64,000 nt of DNA from assembly GCA_022823725.1 (NCBI GenBank), contig JAJEHL010000026.1, forward strand, positions 62,001 to 126,000, written 5' to 3'. Under the pieces are notes generated by a model. That model was not told where the DNA came from. It searched no databases and saw only the letters and a list, made by a program, of their open reading frames with translations. The stretch comes from Candidatus Latescibacterota bacterium. Its GTDB lineage: Bacteria > Latescibacterota > UBA2968. The number at the start of each line of letters is the position of its first letter. Position 1 is the first letter of the stretch. Of this stretch, positions 52,789 through 61,991 are shown in pieces. Both the position numbers and the translations under genes were made by a program.

Positions 52789-54186
52789 ATGCCAAAACCA
52801 ACAGACATAAAAATCAAATCTGTCGCCACTTACTTCCTCCCCGTCCAAACGCGCATCCCCTATCGCTTTGGCACCGAACAACTCGACAGCGTCACCTGCG
52901 TCAGAGTTCGCATCGATGTCGAAGACAGGCTGGGCAACACCGCTTCTGGCTGGGGCGAAACACCCTTGAGCGCGCCCTGGGCATGGCCATCGCCACACCT
53001 CACGTATGCCATCAGAGAAACAGCCATGAAAAACTTCTGCCTCAAAATCGGACGCGCCTGGGCAGATATCGACACAATCGGCCACCCCATCGAAATCGGC
53101 CACATAGTCCAGGAAAACATCCTCCCCGACCTCCTGTCGGACTTCAACGACGAACAGCAAAACACCACAGGCGACATGCCACGCCTATCCGCGCTCGTCT
53201 GTGCCTCGGCCTACGACCTCGCCCTCCACGACGCTTATGGCATGTGCCACAACATCGACATCTACGACACGTACAACGCAGACTTCATGAACGCCGACCT
53301 CTCGCACTACCTCGAATCCCACGACATCGCGTTCGCCGGCCACTATCCCGAAAACTATCTCATCCGCCCGCGACCAAACCGCCTGCCTGCATGGCACGCC
53401 GTAGGCGGCAACGACCTCCTCGACGACGCCGAGCGCACAGGCGATGAACCCGACGACGGCTATCCCGTAGTCCTGCCCGACTGGATACAACGCGACGGCA
53501 TCACCTGCCTCAAAATCAAACTCACCGGACAAGAACCCGGATGGGACTACGACCGCATCGTCCGCATCGGACAAATCGGCATCGAACAAAACGCCATGTG
53601 GTTGTGTACAGACTTCAACTGCACCGTCCAAACCGTCGATTACGTCAACGACATCCTGGACCGCCTCCTCACCGACCACCCGCGCATCTATCAAATGATC
53701 CTCTATGTCGAACAGCCCTTTGCTTATGAACTCTCTGAAAACCCCCTCCCTGTACACAGTATCTCCGCGCGCAAACCCCTCTTCATGGACGAAAGCGCGC
53801 ACGACTGGCGCATCATACGCCTGGGACGGCAACTCGGCTGGACCGGCGTCGCCCTCAAAACCTGCAAAACCCAGACCGGTGCCCTGCTCTCCCTCTGCTG
53901 GGCGCGCGCACACGGCATGACACTCATGGTACAGGACCTCACAAATCCCATGCTCGCGCAAATTCCCCACGCCCTGCTCACCGCGCATGCCGGCACCGTC
54001 ATGGGCTTTGAAACCAACGCCATGCAATTTTATCCCGACGCCTCAATCCCCGAAGCCGCCATACACCCCGGCGTCTATCGCCGACAAAACGGCCACATCG
54101 ACATCGCCACCGTGGAAGGTCCCGGCTTTGGATACAAACACGACGAAATCAACCGCACACTACCCGAACCTGCTGATCAGAATTGA
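52789..54186 (+). CDS. enolase-superfamily (mandelate racemase/MLE-like) enzyme
   Basis: 465 residues, longer than the usual 360-400 because of an insert near residues 160-235 (YNADFMNADLSHYLESHDIA ...). Catalytic positions fit the MLE subgroup: K242 and K244 (TCLKIKLTG), metal ligands D275 (CTDFNCT), E308 (LYVEQPF) and D334 (LFMDESAHD), and K357/K360 (VALKTCKTQ). Members racemise, epimerise or dehydrate carboxylates through an enolate; the substrate is unknown. It sits inside the his cluster between hisC and hisB without an obvious link to histidine. Confidence 0.87.
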   Translation: MPKPTDIKIKSVATYFLPVQTRIPYRFGTEQLDSVTCVRVRIDVEDRLGNTASGWGETPLSAPWAWPSPHLTYAIRETAMKNFCLKIGRAWADIDTIGHPIEIGHIVQENILPDLLSDFNDEQQNTTGDMPRLSALVCASAYDLALHDAYGMCHNIDIYDTYNADFMNADLSHYLESHDIAFAGHYPENYLIRPRPNRLPAWHAVGGNDLLDDAERTGDEPDDGYPVVLPDWIQRDGITCLKIKLTGQEPGWDYDRIVRIGQIGIEQNAMWLCTDFNCTVQTVDYVNDILDRLLTDHPRIYQMILYVEQPFAYELSENPLPVHSISARKPLFMDESAHDWRIIRLGRQLGWTGVALKTCKTQTGALLSLCWARAHGMTLMVQDLTNPMLAQIPHALLTAHAGTVMGFETNAMQFYPDASIPEAAIHPGVYRRQNGHIDIATVEGPGFGYKHDEINRTLPEPADQN

Positions 54187-54250
54187 AAGACAAAAACCTT
54201 CTGGATCGCGGCTTTAAGCCTGCCGCGCCCCTATACAAAAAGGCACACCA
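54187..54250. repeat. truncated ATCGCGGC element
   Basis: 54194-54230: left arm and loop are intact but the right arm changes after GCCGCG into cccctat, so this copy is broken. Confidence 0.8.
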
Positions 54251-54841
54251 ATGTCCTCTCGCACAGCACATATCCAGCGCAAAACCTCTGAAACCGACAT
54301 AGACCTCTCCCTCTCCCTCACGGGCACGGGAGAATCGCACATCGACACGGGTATCGGCTTCTTTGACCACATGCTCACAGCCCTTACCCGCCACGGCTTA
54401 TTCGACCTCACCATCACCTGCAAAGGCGACCTCGAAGTCGATGCCCATCACACCGTCGAAGACGTCGGTATCTGCCTCGGTCAAGCACTCTCAGAAGCAC
54501 TCGGCGACAAAACCGGCATCGCGCGATTCGGCTCTGCGTACGTACCCATGGACGAAGCCCTCGCCCGCGCCGTAGTCGATCTCTCTGGACGCGCGCACCT
54601 GATCTATAACGCCGCATTCGCCGAAGAACGCATCGGCGCATTTCCCACGGCACTGGGTCTCGAATTTTTTACCGCACTCGCGCACAATGCCCGCTTAAAC
54701 CTGCACATCGACCTCATCCGCGGCAACAACGCGCACCACGGCATGGAAGCCATCTTCAAAGCCGCCGCCCGATCTCTGCGACAAGCCGTCACCCTCGACA
54801 ATAGGATCAGCGGCATACCCTCGACCAAAGGAAGCCTGTGA
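54251..54841 (+). CDS. hisB: imidazoleglycerol-phosphate dehydratase
   Basis: 196 residues, monofunctional. The two metal-binding repeats are intact: TGIGFFDHMLTALTRHGLFD, DLEVDAHHTVEDVGICLGQA, ARLNLHIDLIRGNNAHHGME, AIFKAAARSLRQAV. Its stop overlaps the GTG start of gmhB, so histidine and heptose genes are translationally linked. Confidence 0.96.
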   Translation: MSSRTAHIQRKTSETDIDLSLSLTGTGESHIDTGIGFFDHMLTALTRHGLFDLTITCKGDLEVDAHHTVEDVGICLGQALSEALGDKTGIARFGSAYVPMDEALARAVVDLSGRAHLIYNAAFAEERIGAFPTALGLEFFTALAHNARLNLHIDLIRGNNAHHGMEAIFKAAARSLRQAVTLDNRISGIPSTKGSL

Positions 54842-55398
54842 ACGCTACACCCGCAATATTCATCGACCGCGACGGCACAATAAATGTCGATGTACACTAC
54901 CTCAACCGCGTGGAACAACTCCAGCTCATCCCACGCGCGGGAGAAGCCATTGCGCGCCTCAACCAGGCCGGTTATCCCGTCATCGTAATCACCAATCAAT
55001 CCGCCATAGCGCGCGGCATACTCACAGAAACCGGACTCAGTGCGATCCACCGCGAACTCAAACATCAATTATCAGCCTACAACGCAACCATCGATGCCAT
55101 CTACCACTGCCCGCATCACCCCGACGGAAAAGACAACTGCACCTGCCGCAAACCCGCGCCGGGCATGATCTTGCGCGCAGCCAATGAACACAACATCGAC
55201 CTCGCGGGTTCTATCATGATAGGCGACAACGCAACCGACCTCGAAGCCGGGTGGAATGCAGGCTGTCGCGCAGCCCTCGTGCGCACTGGCTCTGGCGAAG
55301 ACGCCCTGAAAAAAATCGACCGACAAATGCGCGACCGCATAAGCTATATTGGCAACGACTTATTCGACGTCATAGAATGGGAACTCACACATGCATAA
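54838..55398 (+). CDS. gmhB: D-glycero-D-manno-heptose 1,7-bisphosphate 7-phosphatase
   Basis: 186 residues from a GTG that overlaps the hisB stop (GTGA). HAD-IIIA motifs: IFIDRDGTINVD, VIVITNQSAIARG, CRKPAPGMI and MIGDNATDLEAGWNAGC. The GmhB zinc loop is CPHHPDGKDNCTCRKP. It dephosphorylates heptose bisphosphate in ADP-heptose synthesis. Confidence 0.92.
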   Translation: MNATPAIFIDRDGTINVDVHYLNRVEQLQLIPRAGEAIARLNQAGYPVIVITNQSAIARGILTETGLSAIHRELKHQLSAYNATIDAIYHCPHHPDGKDNCTCRKPAPGMILRAANEHNIDLAGSIMIGDNATDLEAGWNAGCRAALVRTGSGEDALKKIDRQMRDRISYIGNDLFDVIEWELTHA

Positions 55399-56818
55399 AA
55401 AATTTCCTCCCATAGACCTCTCCAAAGTCAAAACCCACGCACTCTCGGAACGCGACAGCAAAGTCGCGCTCTCGGGATTTGCCACACCTGCGCGCAGTGG
55501 CGCGTCCTTTGGCCACTTCCTCACCAGCCTGCCCGACATCTTAATCGGCGCGGACTTTCGCCAATTCGCACGCCAACTCACCCATGCCATCCAGGACAAA
55601 AAAACCATCGCCATCGGCATGGGCGGACACGTCATCAAATGCGGCCTATCCCCCGTACTCATCGACCTCATGAAACGCGGCTACATCTCTGCCATAGCCA
55701 TGAACGGCGCCACAGCCATCCACGATATCGAAATCGCCATGCACGGCCAAACATCTGAAGACGTCGCCCACGGACTTCAAGACGGCTCCTTTGGCATGGC
55801 ACAAGACACCGGCGACTTTATCAACCACACCATCAACACATCATCGGAAAACGGATACGGCAACGCACTCGGCAAAAAAATCGCAGACACAGACCTGCCC
55901 CATCGCAACCACAGCATCCTCGCCAATGCCCATACATTAGACATACCAGCCACTGTACACGTCGCCATAGGCACAGACATCACACACCAGCAACCCGGTG
56001 TCAGCGGCGAAGCCATTGGTCGCGCGAGCTATGAAGACTTTCGCACCTTCTGCTCTGTCGTCTCCACCCTCGAAGGCGGCGCGTACCTCAACATCGGCTC
56101 CGCCGTCATCCTCCCCGAACTCTTTCTCAAAGCCCTCACCGTAGCCCGCAACCTCGGTCACACCGTCGATCACTTCATCACCGCCAACTTCGACATGATC
56201 CAGCACTATCGTCCGCGCGTCAACGTCGTACAGCGCCCCACCATGCAAGGCGGCAAGGGCTATGCCTTTACCGGCCACCACGAACTCATGATCCCCCTGC
56301 TCGCGCACGCACTCATCCACGCGCTTGAAGACCCCGTGCCCAATCACAAAATCATCACCCGGGATCAGGCCATCCAAATACGCAACCGCCTCAAAGACAT
56401 CGGCGCAAAAGTCGTCTTCACCAACGGCTGTTTTGACCTCATCCACCGCGGCCACGTCACCTATCTTCAAAAAGCCAGCGCACGCGGCGAAGCCCTCTTC
56501 CTGGGCCTCAACACCGACGAATCCGTAAGCCGTCTCAAAGGTCCCAACCGCCCCATCTTATCCCTCGAAGACCGCGCTGGCGTACTCGCCGCCCTCGAAT
56601 GCATCGACTATATTATCCCCTTTGCCGAAGACACCCCCAAAGACCTCATCGCCGCCCTCTTGCCCGATGTCCTCATAAAAGGCGGAGACTATCAAACCGA
56701 AGAAATTGTCGGACGCGAAGAAGTCGAATCCCACGGGGGCATCGTCACCACCATCCCCCTGATCGAAGGCCAATCTACGACCCACATCATCGAAAAAATT
56801 TACGGAGGCAATACATGA
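55391..56818 (+). CDS. fusion: conserved N-domain plus heptose-1-phosphate adenylyltransferase
   Basis: 475 residues. The C-terminal part (about 320-475) is the RfaE2/HldE-C cytidylyltransferase-like domain: VVFTNGCFDLIHRGHVTYLQ, KASARGEALFLGLNTDESVS, RLKGPNRPILSLEDRAGVLA, IKGGDY. It makes ADP-heptose from heptose-1-phosphate. The N-terminal 310 residues are a conserved domain with IAIGMGGHVIKCGLSPVLID, LMKRGYISAIAMNGATAIHD, and GGAYLNIGSAVILPELFLKA. It may have a deoxyhypusine-synthase-like NAD fold, but I am not sure. The start overlaps the gmhB stop by 8 bp. Confidence 0.85.
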   Translation: MHKKFPPIDLSKVKTHALSERDSKVALSGFATPARSGASFGHFLTSLPDILIGADFRQFARQLTHAIQDKKTIAIGMGGHVIKCGLSPVLIDLMKRGYISAIAMNGATAIHDIEIAMHGQTSEDVAHGLQDGSFGMAQDTGDFINHTINTSSENGYGNALGKKIADTDLPHRNHSILANAHTLDIPATVHVAIGTDITHQQPGVSGEAIGRASYEDFRTFCSVVSTLEGGAYLNIGSAVILPELFLKALTVARNLGHTVDHFITANFDMIQHYRPRVNVVQRPTMQGGKGYAFTGHHELMIPLLAHALIHALEDPVPNHKIITRDQAIQIRNRLKDIGAKVVFTNGCFDLIHRGHVTYLQKASARGEALFLGLNTDESVSRLKGPNRPILSLEDRAGVLAALECIDYIIPFAEDTPKDLIAALLPDVLIKGGDYQTEEIVGREEVESHGGIVTTIPLIEGQSTTHIIEKIYGGNT

Positions 56819-57783
56819 CCCAAAACCGCCTCCGCGAAATACTCCATTCATTCTCCAACCGCCATATTCTCGTCATCGGCGACCTCATGCTCGACCACTA
56901 CCTGTGGGGCATAACCAGGCGCATCTCTCCCGAAGCACCTGTGCCCATCGTCAATATCGAATCCGAAACCCATCGCCCCGGCGGCGCTGCCAATGTCGCC
57001 TATAACCTGCGCGTACTCGGTGCTCAGGTCACCGTTGCCGGCGTCATCGGACAAGACCTCAACGGTCAACACCTCAAAACCGCGCTGAACGAGGAAGGCA
57101 TCAACCTCTCCGGCATCGTCGAAACACCGCATCGCCCCACCACCTCAAAAATGCGTATCATGGGACACACGCAATACCGACAACAACAGCAAATGATGCG
57201 CATCGACAGAGAAGTCATCCATCCCGTCACAGGCAAACTCCTCCACCAGCTATGCGACGCAGTCGCCCATGCACCCGACGCCATCTTTGTATCTGACTAT
57301 GCCAAAGGCGTCGTCACACCCGAACTCATGGACACCGTGCGCCGCAACACCTGCCCCATCATCGTCGATCCAAAAGGCCGCAACTTCGACAAATACCGGG
57401 GTGTCACCGCCATCTCGCCCAACCAATCTGAAGCACTCGGCGTATTTAACCTGGACGATACCGACGAAAAAACAATCATCGACACCGGACATCGCCTTGT
57501 CAAAGAATACGAAATCGCACAAGTCTATATGACCCGCAGCGAAAAAGGCGTAGCCCTCTTTGAGACTGACGACCGCGTCACCCACATCCCGGCCACCGCC
57601 CGCGATGTATTCGACGTCTCGGGCGCAGGCGACACCACAGCCGCAGTCTATACCCTCGCCCTCATCTCGGGCGCATCACCCACCGAGGCCGCTCATATAG
57701 GCAACCTCGCAGGCGGCATCGTCGTCGGCAAAGTAGGCGTTGACACCGTATCAACTGACGAAATCACAAACGCCATACAATAA
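56815..57783 (+). CDS. D-glycero-beta-D-manno-heptose-7-phosphate kinase
   Basis: 322 residues from the ATG at 56815, overlapping the previous stop in ATGA; GGAGG precedes it. PfkB family, HldE-N/RfaE1 type: ILVIGDLMLDHYLWGITRRI, SPEAPVPIV, RPGGAANVAYNLRVLGAQVT, VSDYAKGVVTPEL, and the catalytic DVFDVSGAGDTTAAVYTLAL. It phosphorylates heptose-7-phosphate at C1. Kinase and adenylyltransferase, one HldE protein in E. coli, are separate here. Confidence 0.93.
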   Translation: MTQNRLREILHSFSNRHILVIGDLMLDHYLWGITRRISPEAPVPIVNIESETHRPGGAANVAYNLRVLGAQVTVAGVIGQDLNGQHLKTALNEEGINLSGIVETPHRPTTSKMRIMGHTQYRQQQQMMRIDREVIHPVTGKLLHQLCDAVAHAPDAIFVSDYAKGVVTPELMDTVRRNTCPIIVDPKGRNFDKYRGVTAISPNQSEALGVFNLDDTDEKTIIDTGHRLVKEYEIAQVYMTRSEKGVALFETDDRVTHIPATARDVFDVSGAGDTTAAVYTLALISGASPTEAAHIGNLAGGIVVGKVGVDTVSTDEITNAIQ

Positions 57784-57784
57784 C

Positions 57785-58885
57785 ATGAACATCTTGCACA
57801 CCCTATACGACGACATCGACAACCCCTGGTGTGGTGGGGGCGGTGCCCTGCGCACCTATGAAATCGCCCGTCGCCTATCGCACAAACACCAGATCACCAT
57901 TATAGCAGGCGCGTATCCCAACGCGCCCAGAGAAGAAACCATAGATGGCGTACACATCCGTCGCGTGGGATCGGACCGCTCGTATCTCCGGAGCCGAATG
58001 AGCTTTGCCCGCTATGCCTCTCGCGAAATCGCCCGCGCAAACCCCGACCTGTGGGTGCATCAATTCTCTGCCTTTGCACCCCTCTTCGTATCTGCAAAAA
58101 AAAGGCGCAACAGCCTCCTCGAATTCTTCCACTTCATGGACGACCACGCCACCGCAAAATATCCCCTGCTCGGCCACATCGCCCGCAAAGCCGAACAGCG
58201 CGCCCTGCGCCTTCACCCGAACATACTGACCATCTCGCCCACCGTCACACGCCAGCTTGAAAAACGCGCACCCAACGCGCAATATCACCTCGTCTATACC
58301 GGCGTCGATCAAATCTGTTTCGACGCCCCCTGGGCAGAAGAGAATTACATCCTCTATTTTGGGCGCATGGACATCCACAACAAAGGCATCGACGTCCTCC
58401 TATCCGCCTTTGCCAAACTCAACGCACCCAACATCCGCCTCATCCTCTCAGGTCGCGGAACCCCCCAAAGCAAGCGCGAAATACGATCTATCGCCAATCA
58501 GTTCAACATCGCAAACCGCGTCGAATTGACCGGCACCGTCACACCCGAACAAAAAAACATCCTCATGGGCCATGCCCTCTTTGTCTGCACGCCCTCGCGC
58601 TACGAAGGCTGGGGCATTGTCGCCATCGAAGCCGCAGCCGCAGCCAAAGCCGTCATAGGCACAAATATCCCCGGCCTTGCAGATGCCATCCGCGCCGATG
58701 AAACCGGCCTCCTCGTCCCCCCCGAAAATCCCCAGGCACTCGCCAGCGCCATGAACCGCCTGCTCAGCGACGCCTTCCTGCGCAAACGCCTGGGAACAGC
58801 GGGCCGCAAATGGGCCGCCCAATTCACATGGGACCGCACGGCACAAGCGCAAGAAGAGGTGTATTTGAAAGTTGCCAATGACTAA
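57785..58885 (+). CDS. GT4 family glycosyltransferase
   Basis: 366 residues; start ATG one base after the previous stop. GT-B fold: the N-terminal domain has a glycine loop (PWCGGGGALRTYEIARRLSH), and the donor-binding domain has YFGRMDIHNKGIDVLLSAFA and the E-x7-E region VCTPSRYEGWGIVAIEAAAA, then GTNIPGLADAI. It probably adds a nucleotide-sugar residue to LPS core or another envelope glycan, consistent with its place after the heptose genes. Confidence 0.92.
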   Translation: MNILHTLYDDIDNPWCGGGGALRTYEIARRLSHKHQITIIAGAYPNAPREETIDGVHIRRVGSDRSYLRSRMSFARYASREIARANPDLWVHQFSAFAPLFVSAKKRRNSLLEFFHFMDDHATAKYPLLGHIARKAEQRALRLHPNILTISPTVTRQLEKRAPNAQYHLVYTGVDQICFDAPWAEENYILYFGRMDIHNKGIDVLLSAFAKLNAPNIRLILSGRGTPQSKREIRSIANQFNIANRVELTGTVTPEQKNILMGHALFVCTPSRYEGWGIVAIEAAAAAKAVIGTNIPGLADAIRADETGLLVPPENPQALASAMNRLLSDAFLRKRLGTAGRKWAAQFTWDRTAQAQEEVYLKVAND

Positions 58886-60380
58886 ACGAACCACAACCCA
58901 TCTCTTCATCTTCCTCCTCTGCATCTACGCCCTCACAGCGGGCGGGCATTACGGAGGCGATGGCTTTTGGAATTATCTCACCGCGCAAAGCCTGGTGCGC
59001 GATGGCGACCTCGTCATCTCCGATGAAAGCTTCACCCTGCCCGAAATGCAAAAACACCGCGATGCGGTCACATCGTCTGGACGCCAGTATTCCAAATACG
59101 GTATCGGCATGCCCCTCGCAGAAATACCCTTCTACGCCATTGGCCTCCTGCTCACCCGCATCCTCCCCCATATTCCCGCCGACTACCTCACCATGTTCAT
59201 CACATCGATGACCAACGCAGTCATATCCGCCCTGTGGGTAATCTTCTTTTATCTCATCATTCAATCATTCAACTACACACCAGCCACCGTAAAATGGCTC
59301 ACAGGCGCTTTTGCACTAAGCACCATGGTCTTTCCCTATTCGGGATATGGATATCCAGAACCACTCGTCGGACTGGGCCTGCTCATCGCAACCCACGCCC
59401 TCATCAAACGCGCGCCTTCGCCCATCCTTGCGGGAATTGGCTTTGGCATTGCAATCCTCACCAAATTCTACACCCTCATCCTCCTGCCAATCCCCCTGCT
59501 CTATCTACACCGCACCCGATACACCCCATTCCGCATCGCCATCTTCCTATCGCCCATCATCGCAGCCTGTCTCATCGTCGCCTATCACAACCACCTGCGT
59601 TATGGCAACATCTTACTCACCGGATATCACCTCGACATCCTCACCCAACAAGGTGGCTATCTCGCCTTTATACCCACGCAGATCTTCACCGCCTTTTACG
59701 GCCTGATCTTCAGCACGGGACGGGGCCTCATCTTCTTTTTTCCATTAATATGCCTCCTCCCCATCGCCTATCGCAAATTCCGAACATCACACCCGAACGA
59801 AGCACACCTCTGCCTGGGCTTCACCTTAACACTATTTGTTCTTCTCTTACCCATGATCGACTGGCACGCCGGATCCTCGTGGGGACCGCGTTATTTGCTT
59901 CCCATCCTCCCCTTTTGTATTTTTCCACTCGGCGTCCTCGCCGATATCAAATGGACGCGCCGCCTCGCCGTCCTCGGCTTCTTCGTACAACTCCCCGCTG
60001 TACTGATGAATCCCTATCTATTTACACACCTTGTACAGGACAAAAAAATAGGCGCGACAATCTTCGCGCCTCATCAGATGGGTGATCTCCTTTTTTCGCC
60101 CAATTTATCCCCCATTATCGGCGGCTACTACCAGTTCACCTCGGCAATACACCGCCTCATAACCGGACAATCGCTCAACTACACCATCACCTCTGGCACA
60201 GAACGCTACATCTCAGCATCTCTCGAAAATTACGACCTCATCGACATCTGGTGGGTCAATGTCCTGCGCACAAACATCCTCAGCCCAACAATGACAATGG
60301 CACTCGTCCTCGTCGTCATCTGCCTCATACTCATCGCCATCTATTCAGCGCGCATCTGGATCGCGGATGAAACGGATTAA
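58878..60380 (+). CDS. polytopic membrane protein, probable glycosyltransferase
   Basis: 500 residues from the ATG at 58878 (8-bp overlap with the GT4 gene; a TTG two codons earlier is possible). About 11 hydrophobic segments. The first periplasmic loop has GGHYGGDGFWNYLTAQSLVR and GRQYSKYGIGMPLAEIPFYA, a layout seen in GT39/GT83-like transferases and 'DUF2142-like' sugar polymer proteins. No exact motif match, so the glycosyltransferase role is inferred from topology and operon. It is last in the heptose operon. Confidence 0.8.
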   Translation: MTKRTTTHLFIFLLCIYALTAGGHYGGDGFWNYLTAQSLVRDGDLVISDESFTLPEMQKHRDAVTSSGRQYSKYGIGMPLAEIPFYAIGLLLTRILPHIPADYLTMFITSMTNAVISALWVIFFYLIIQSFNYTPATVKWLTGAFALSTMVFPYSGYGYPEPLVGLGLLIATHALIKRAPSPILAGIGFGIAILTKFYTLILLPIPLLYLHRTRYTPFRIAIFLSPIIAACLIVAYHNHLRYGNILLTGYHLDILTQQGGYLAFIPTQIFTAFYGLIFSTGRGLIFFFPLICLLPIAYRKFRTSHPNEAHLCLGFTLTLFVLLLPMIDWHAGSSWGPRYLLPILPFCIFPLGVLADIKWTRRLAVLGFFVQLPAVLMNPYLFTHLVQDKKIGATIFAPHQMGDLLFSPNLSPIIGGYYQFTSAIHRLITGQSLNYTITSGTERYISASLENYDLIDIWWVNVLRTNILSPTMTMALVLVVICLILIAIYSARIWIADETD

Positions 60381-60498
60381 TGGATGACGCGGATGAAAAG
60401 CCTGCCCCTGCATGGTTTTGAGCAGGGGGCAAAAGCAAAACCACTGGATCGCGGCTTACATCCTGCCGCGATGACGGCACAATTATATTGTACGGCAC
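60381..60498. repeat. repeat cluster before PtuA-like gene
   Basis: A TGCCCCTGC/GCAGGGGGC hairpin (about 60401-60430) and a complete ATCGCGGC palindrome (60438-60475). Confidence 0.85.
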
Positions 60499-60527
60499 TT
60501 GACGTAGCGACTGATTTACTATATAGA
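60499..60527 (+). promoter_or_regulatory. sigma-70 promoter of PtuA-like gene
   Basis: TTGACG (60499-60504), 17-bp spacer, TATAGA (60522-60527). The ribosome-binding site AAGGAGGTG (60573-60581) is near-perfect, so the gene looks well expressed. Confidence 0.7.
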
Positions 60528-60585
60528 TACAATCGATAGATGCTGATCACACGACACCGGGTTAAACCACTAAGGAGGTGCGATC

Positions 60586-61872
60586 TTGAAATTGAAATCT
60601 GTAACAATTGAAAATTATCGCGCCATAGAAAACCTCGAGCTATCTCTTGACCCATCACTAACCGTATTGCACGGAGCCAATGGACACGGCAAAACAAGTG
60701 TTCTGAGCGCGATTGCTGTAGGCTTGGGAGAGAGTCTGGGATCTTTTCTCGATGAATTGTCCTTTGATCTCTCCGAGGAGGATTGGCGCGAGGGCGCAGG
60801 ACCTCCGCAGATCTGTATCACCGATACGGATGAATTTACTGGGAAACGCCAGGGGGAGGAAGCGATAGATGAACGAGAAGAAGCGCAGAGAATAGCTAAA
60901 AATGATGCGATTCGACCGGGATTAGAAGAAGCTCTTGCTACAAAAGAGGAAGATATGCCAATTGTCGCCTTCTATGGCACTGATCGCATGTTATCCGATA
61001 TACCAGACTGGGTATTGTCGCAACGCGGTTCCCAATATAAACCCTCTCGCCGTGCCGCGCTGCAAGGTGCCCTCTCTGCTCACGCAGACTTCGAGGGCCT
61101 TCTGGTATGGTTTTATTTTAAGGAAAATGAAGAACTTCGAGAACGGAGGGAGCGGCGCGATTTCGATTATGAGTTAAAAGATGTATCTGTGATTCGTCAG
61201 GCAATCTCCTCCATGCTCCTAGAAGTGTCCAATCCGCGTATCGAATTAAATCCACTTCGTTTTGTAGTATCTGTGAAATCGAAAGAGGGACGAGTAGAAA
61301 AACTCTCCCTCAACCAATTGAGCGGTGGCTATCGCATCGTACTCGCACTCGCGGCGGATCTCGCGCGGCGCATGGCACAGGGCAACCCGCACCTGAAAGA
61401 CCCACTCCAATCCGAAGCCATCGTCCTCATCGACGAAATCGAACTCCACCTGCACCCAGAATGGCAGCAACGCATCCTCACCGACCTCATGCGGACATTC
61501 CCCAACGCGCAATTCATCGTCTCCACTCACAGCCCGCAGGTACTGACAACCGTTGAGCCACAACGCATTGTAGAACTATACCGAGACGGCGACAACATTC
61601 TTGCCGGAGCACCAGCAGGGGCGACTTATGGTGCCGAAGCCGGGGATGTTCTATCTGTAGTGATGGGTGTGAGCGAAAGACCCGATAACGAATTTACAAA
61701 AGATTTGGAAAAATACCGAAGTCTGGTCAGCGAAGGACAGGGCGAAACAACAGAAGCCTTGAAACTCAGGCGCAAGCTCGAAAAACTCTCACCCCGCGAT
61801 TACGCCCTTAACAGGGCCGATCTCGAAATCAAGCGGCGCAAGCTATTCAAACAGATGGCCGAGTCGCAATGA
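60586..61872 (+). CDS. PtuA-like AAA/ABC-type ATPase (Septu or retron effector type)
   Basis: 428 residues, TTG start 4 nt after AAGGAGGTG. RecF/SMC-like ATPase: KSVTIENYRAIENLELSLDP, Walker A GANGHGKTS (30-38), signature LNQLSGGYRIVLALAADLAR, Walker B AIVLIDEIELHLHPEWQQRI, and switch FIVSTHSPQVL. The C-terminal region (ATYGAEAGDVLSVVMGVSER, then LEIKRRKLF) is characteristic of PtuA, the ATPase of Septu systems and retron Ec78 effectors, normally followed by the HNH nuclease PtuB. The expected start of that partner overlaps the stop (ATGA) but breaks off after 40 codons. The 5' half lacks the local C excess; the 3' half has it. Confidence 0.8.
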   Translation: MKLKSVTIENYRAIENLELSLDPSLTVLHGANGHGKTSVLSAIAVGLGESLGSFLDELSFDLSEEDWREGAGPPQICITDTDEFTGKRQGEEAIDEREEAQRIAKNDAIRPGLEEALATKEEDMPIVAFYGTDRMLSDIPDWVLSQRGSQYKPSRRAALQGALSAHADFEGLLVWFYFKENEELRERRERRDFDYELKDVSVIRQAISSMLLEVSNPRIELNPLRFVVSVKSKEGRVEKLSLNQLSGGYRIVLALAADLARRMAQGNPHLKDPLQSEAIVLIDEIELHLHPEWQQRILTDLMRTFPNAQFIVSTHSPQVLTTVEPQRIVELYRDGDNILAGAPAGATYGAEAGDVLSVVMGVSERPDNEFTKDLEKYRSLVSEGQGETTEALKLRRKLEKLSPRDYALNRADLEIKRRKLFKQMAESQ

Positions 61873-61991
61873 AGAAAATTCGAGAATTGAACATGGCTAC
61901 ACCTGGTCTTGCTGAATACCTAAATTCCGCAGGCGCTAATGCGAAGAGGAAGAGTCGGGACAAATTGGCGACCCGGACGATCCGGATATGA
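61869..61991 (+). pseudogene. truncated partner gene, possible PtuB N-terminus
   Basis: A 40-codon frame starting in the ATGA overlap: MKKIRELNMATPGLAEYLNS, then AGANAKRKSRD... The beginning (MKKIxE...P..L.EYLNS) resembles PtuB/TIGR02646 HNH proteins, which are normally 200 or more residues. No HNH motif follows. I read it as a deletion remnant; a genuine small partner is less likely. Confidence 0.5.

Noticed and set aside
56599-56814. Longer N-terminus for the heptose kinase
   Set aside because: It would lie in another frame over the adenylyltransferase domain; the ATG at 56815 has GGAGG and begins right before the PfkB fold.
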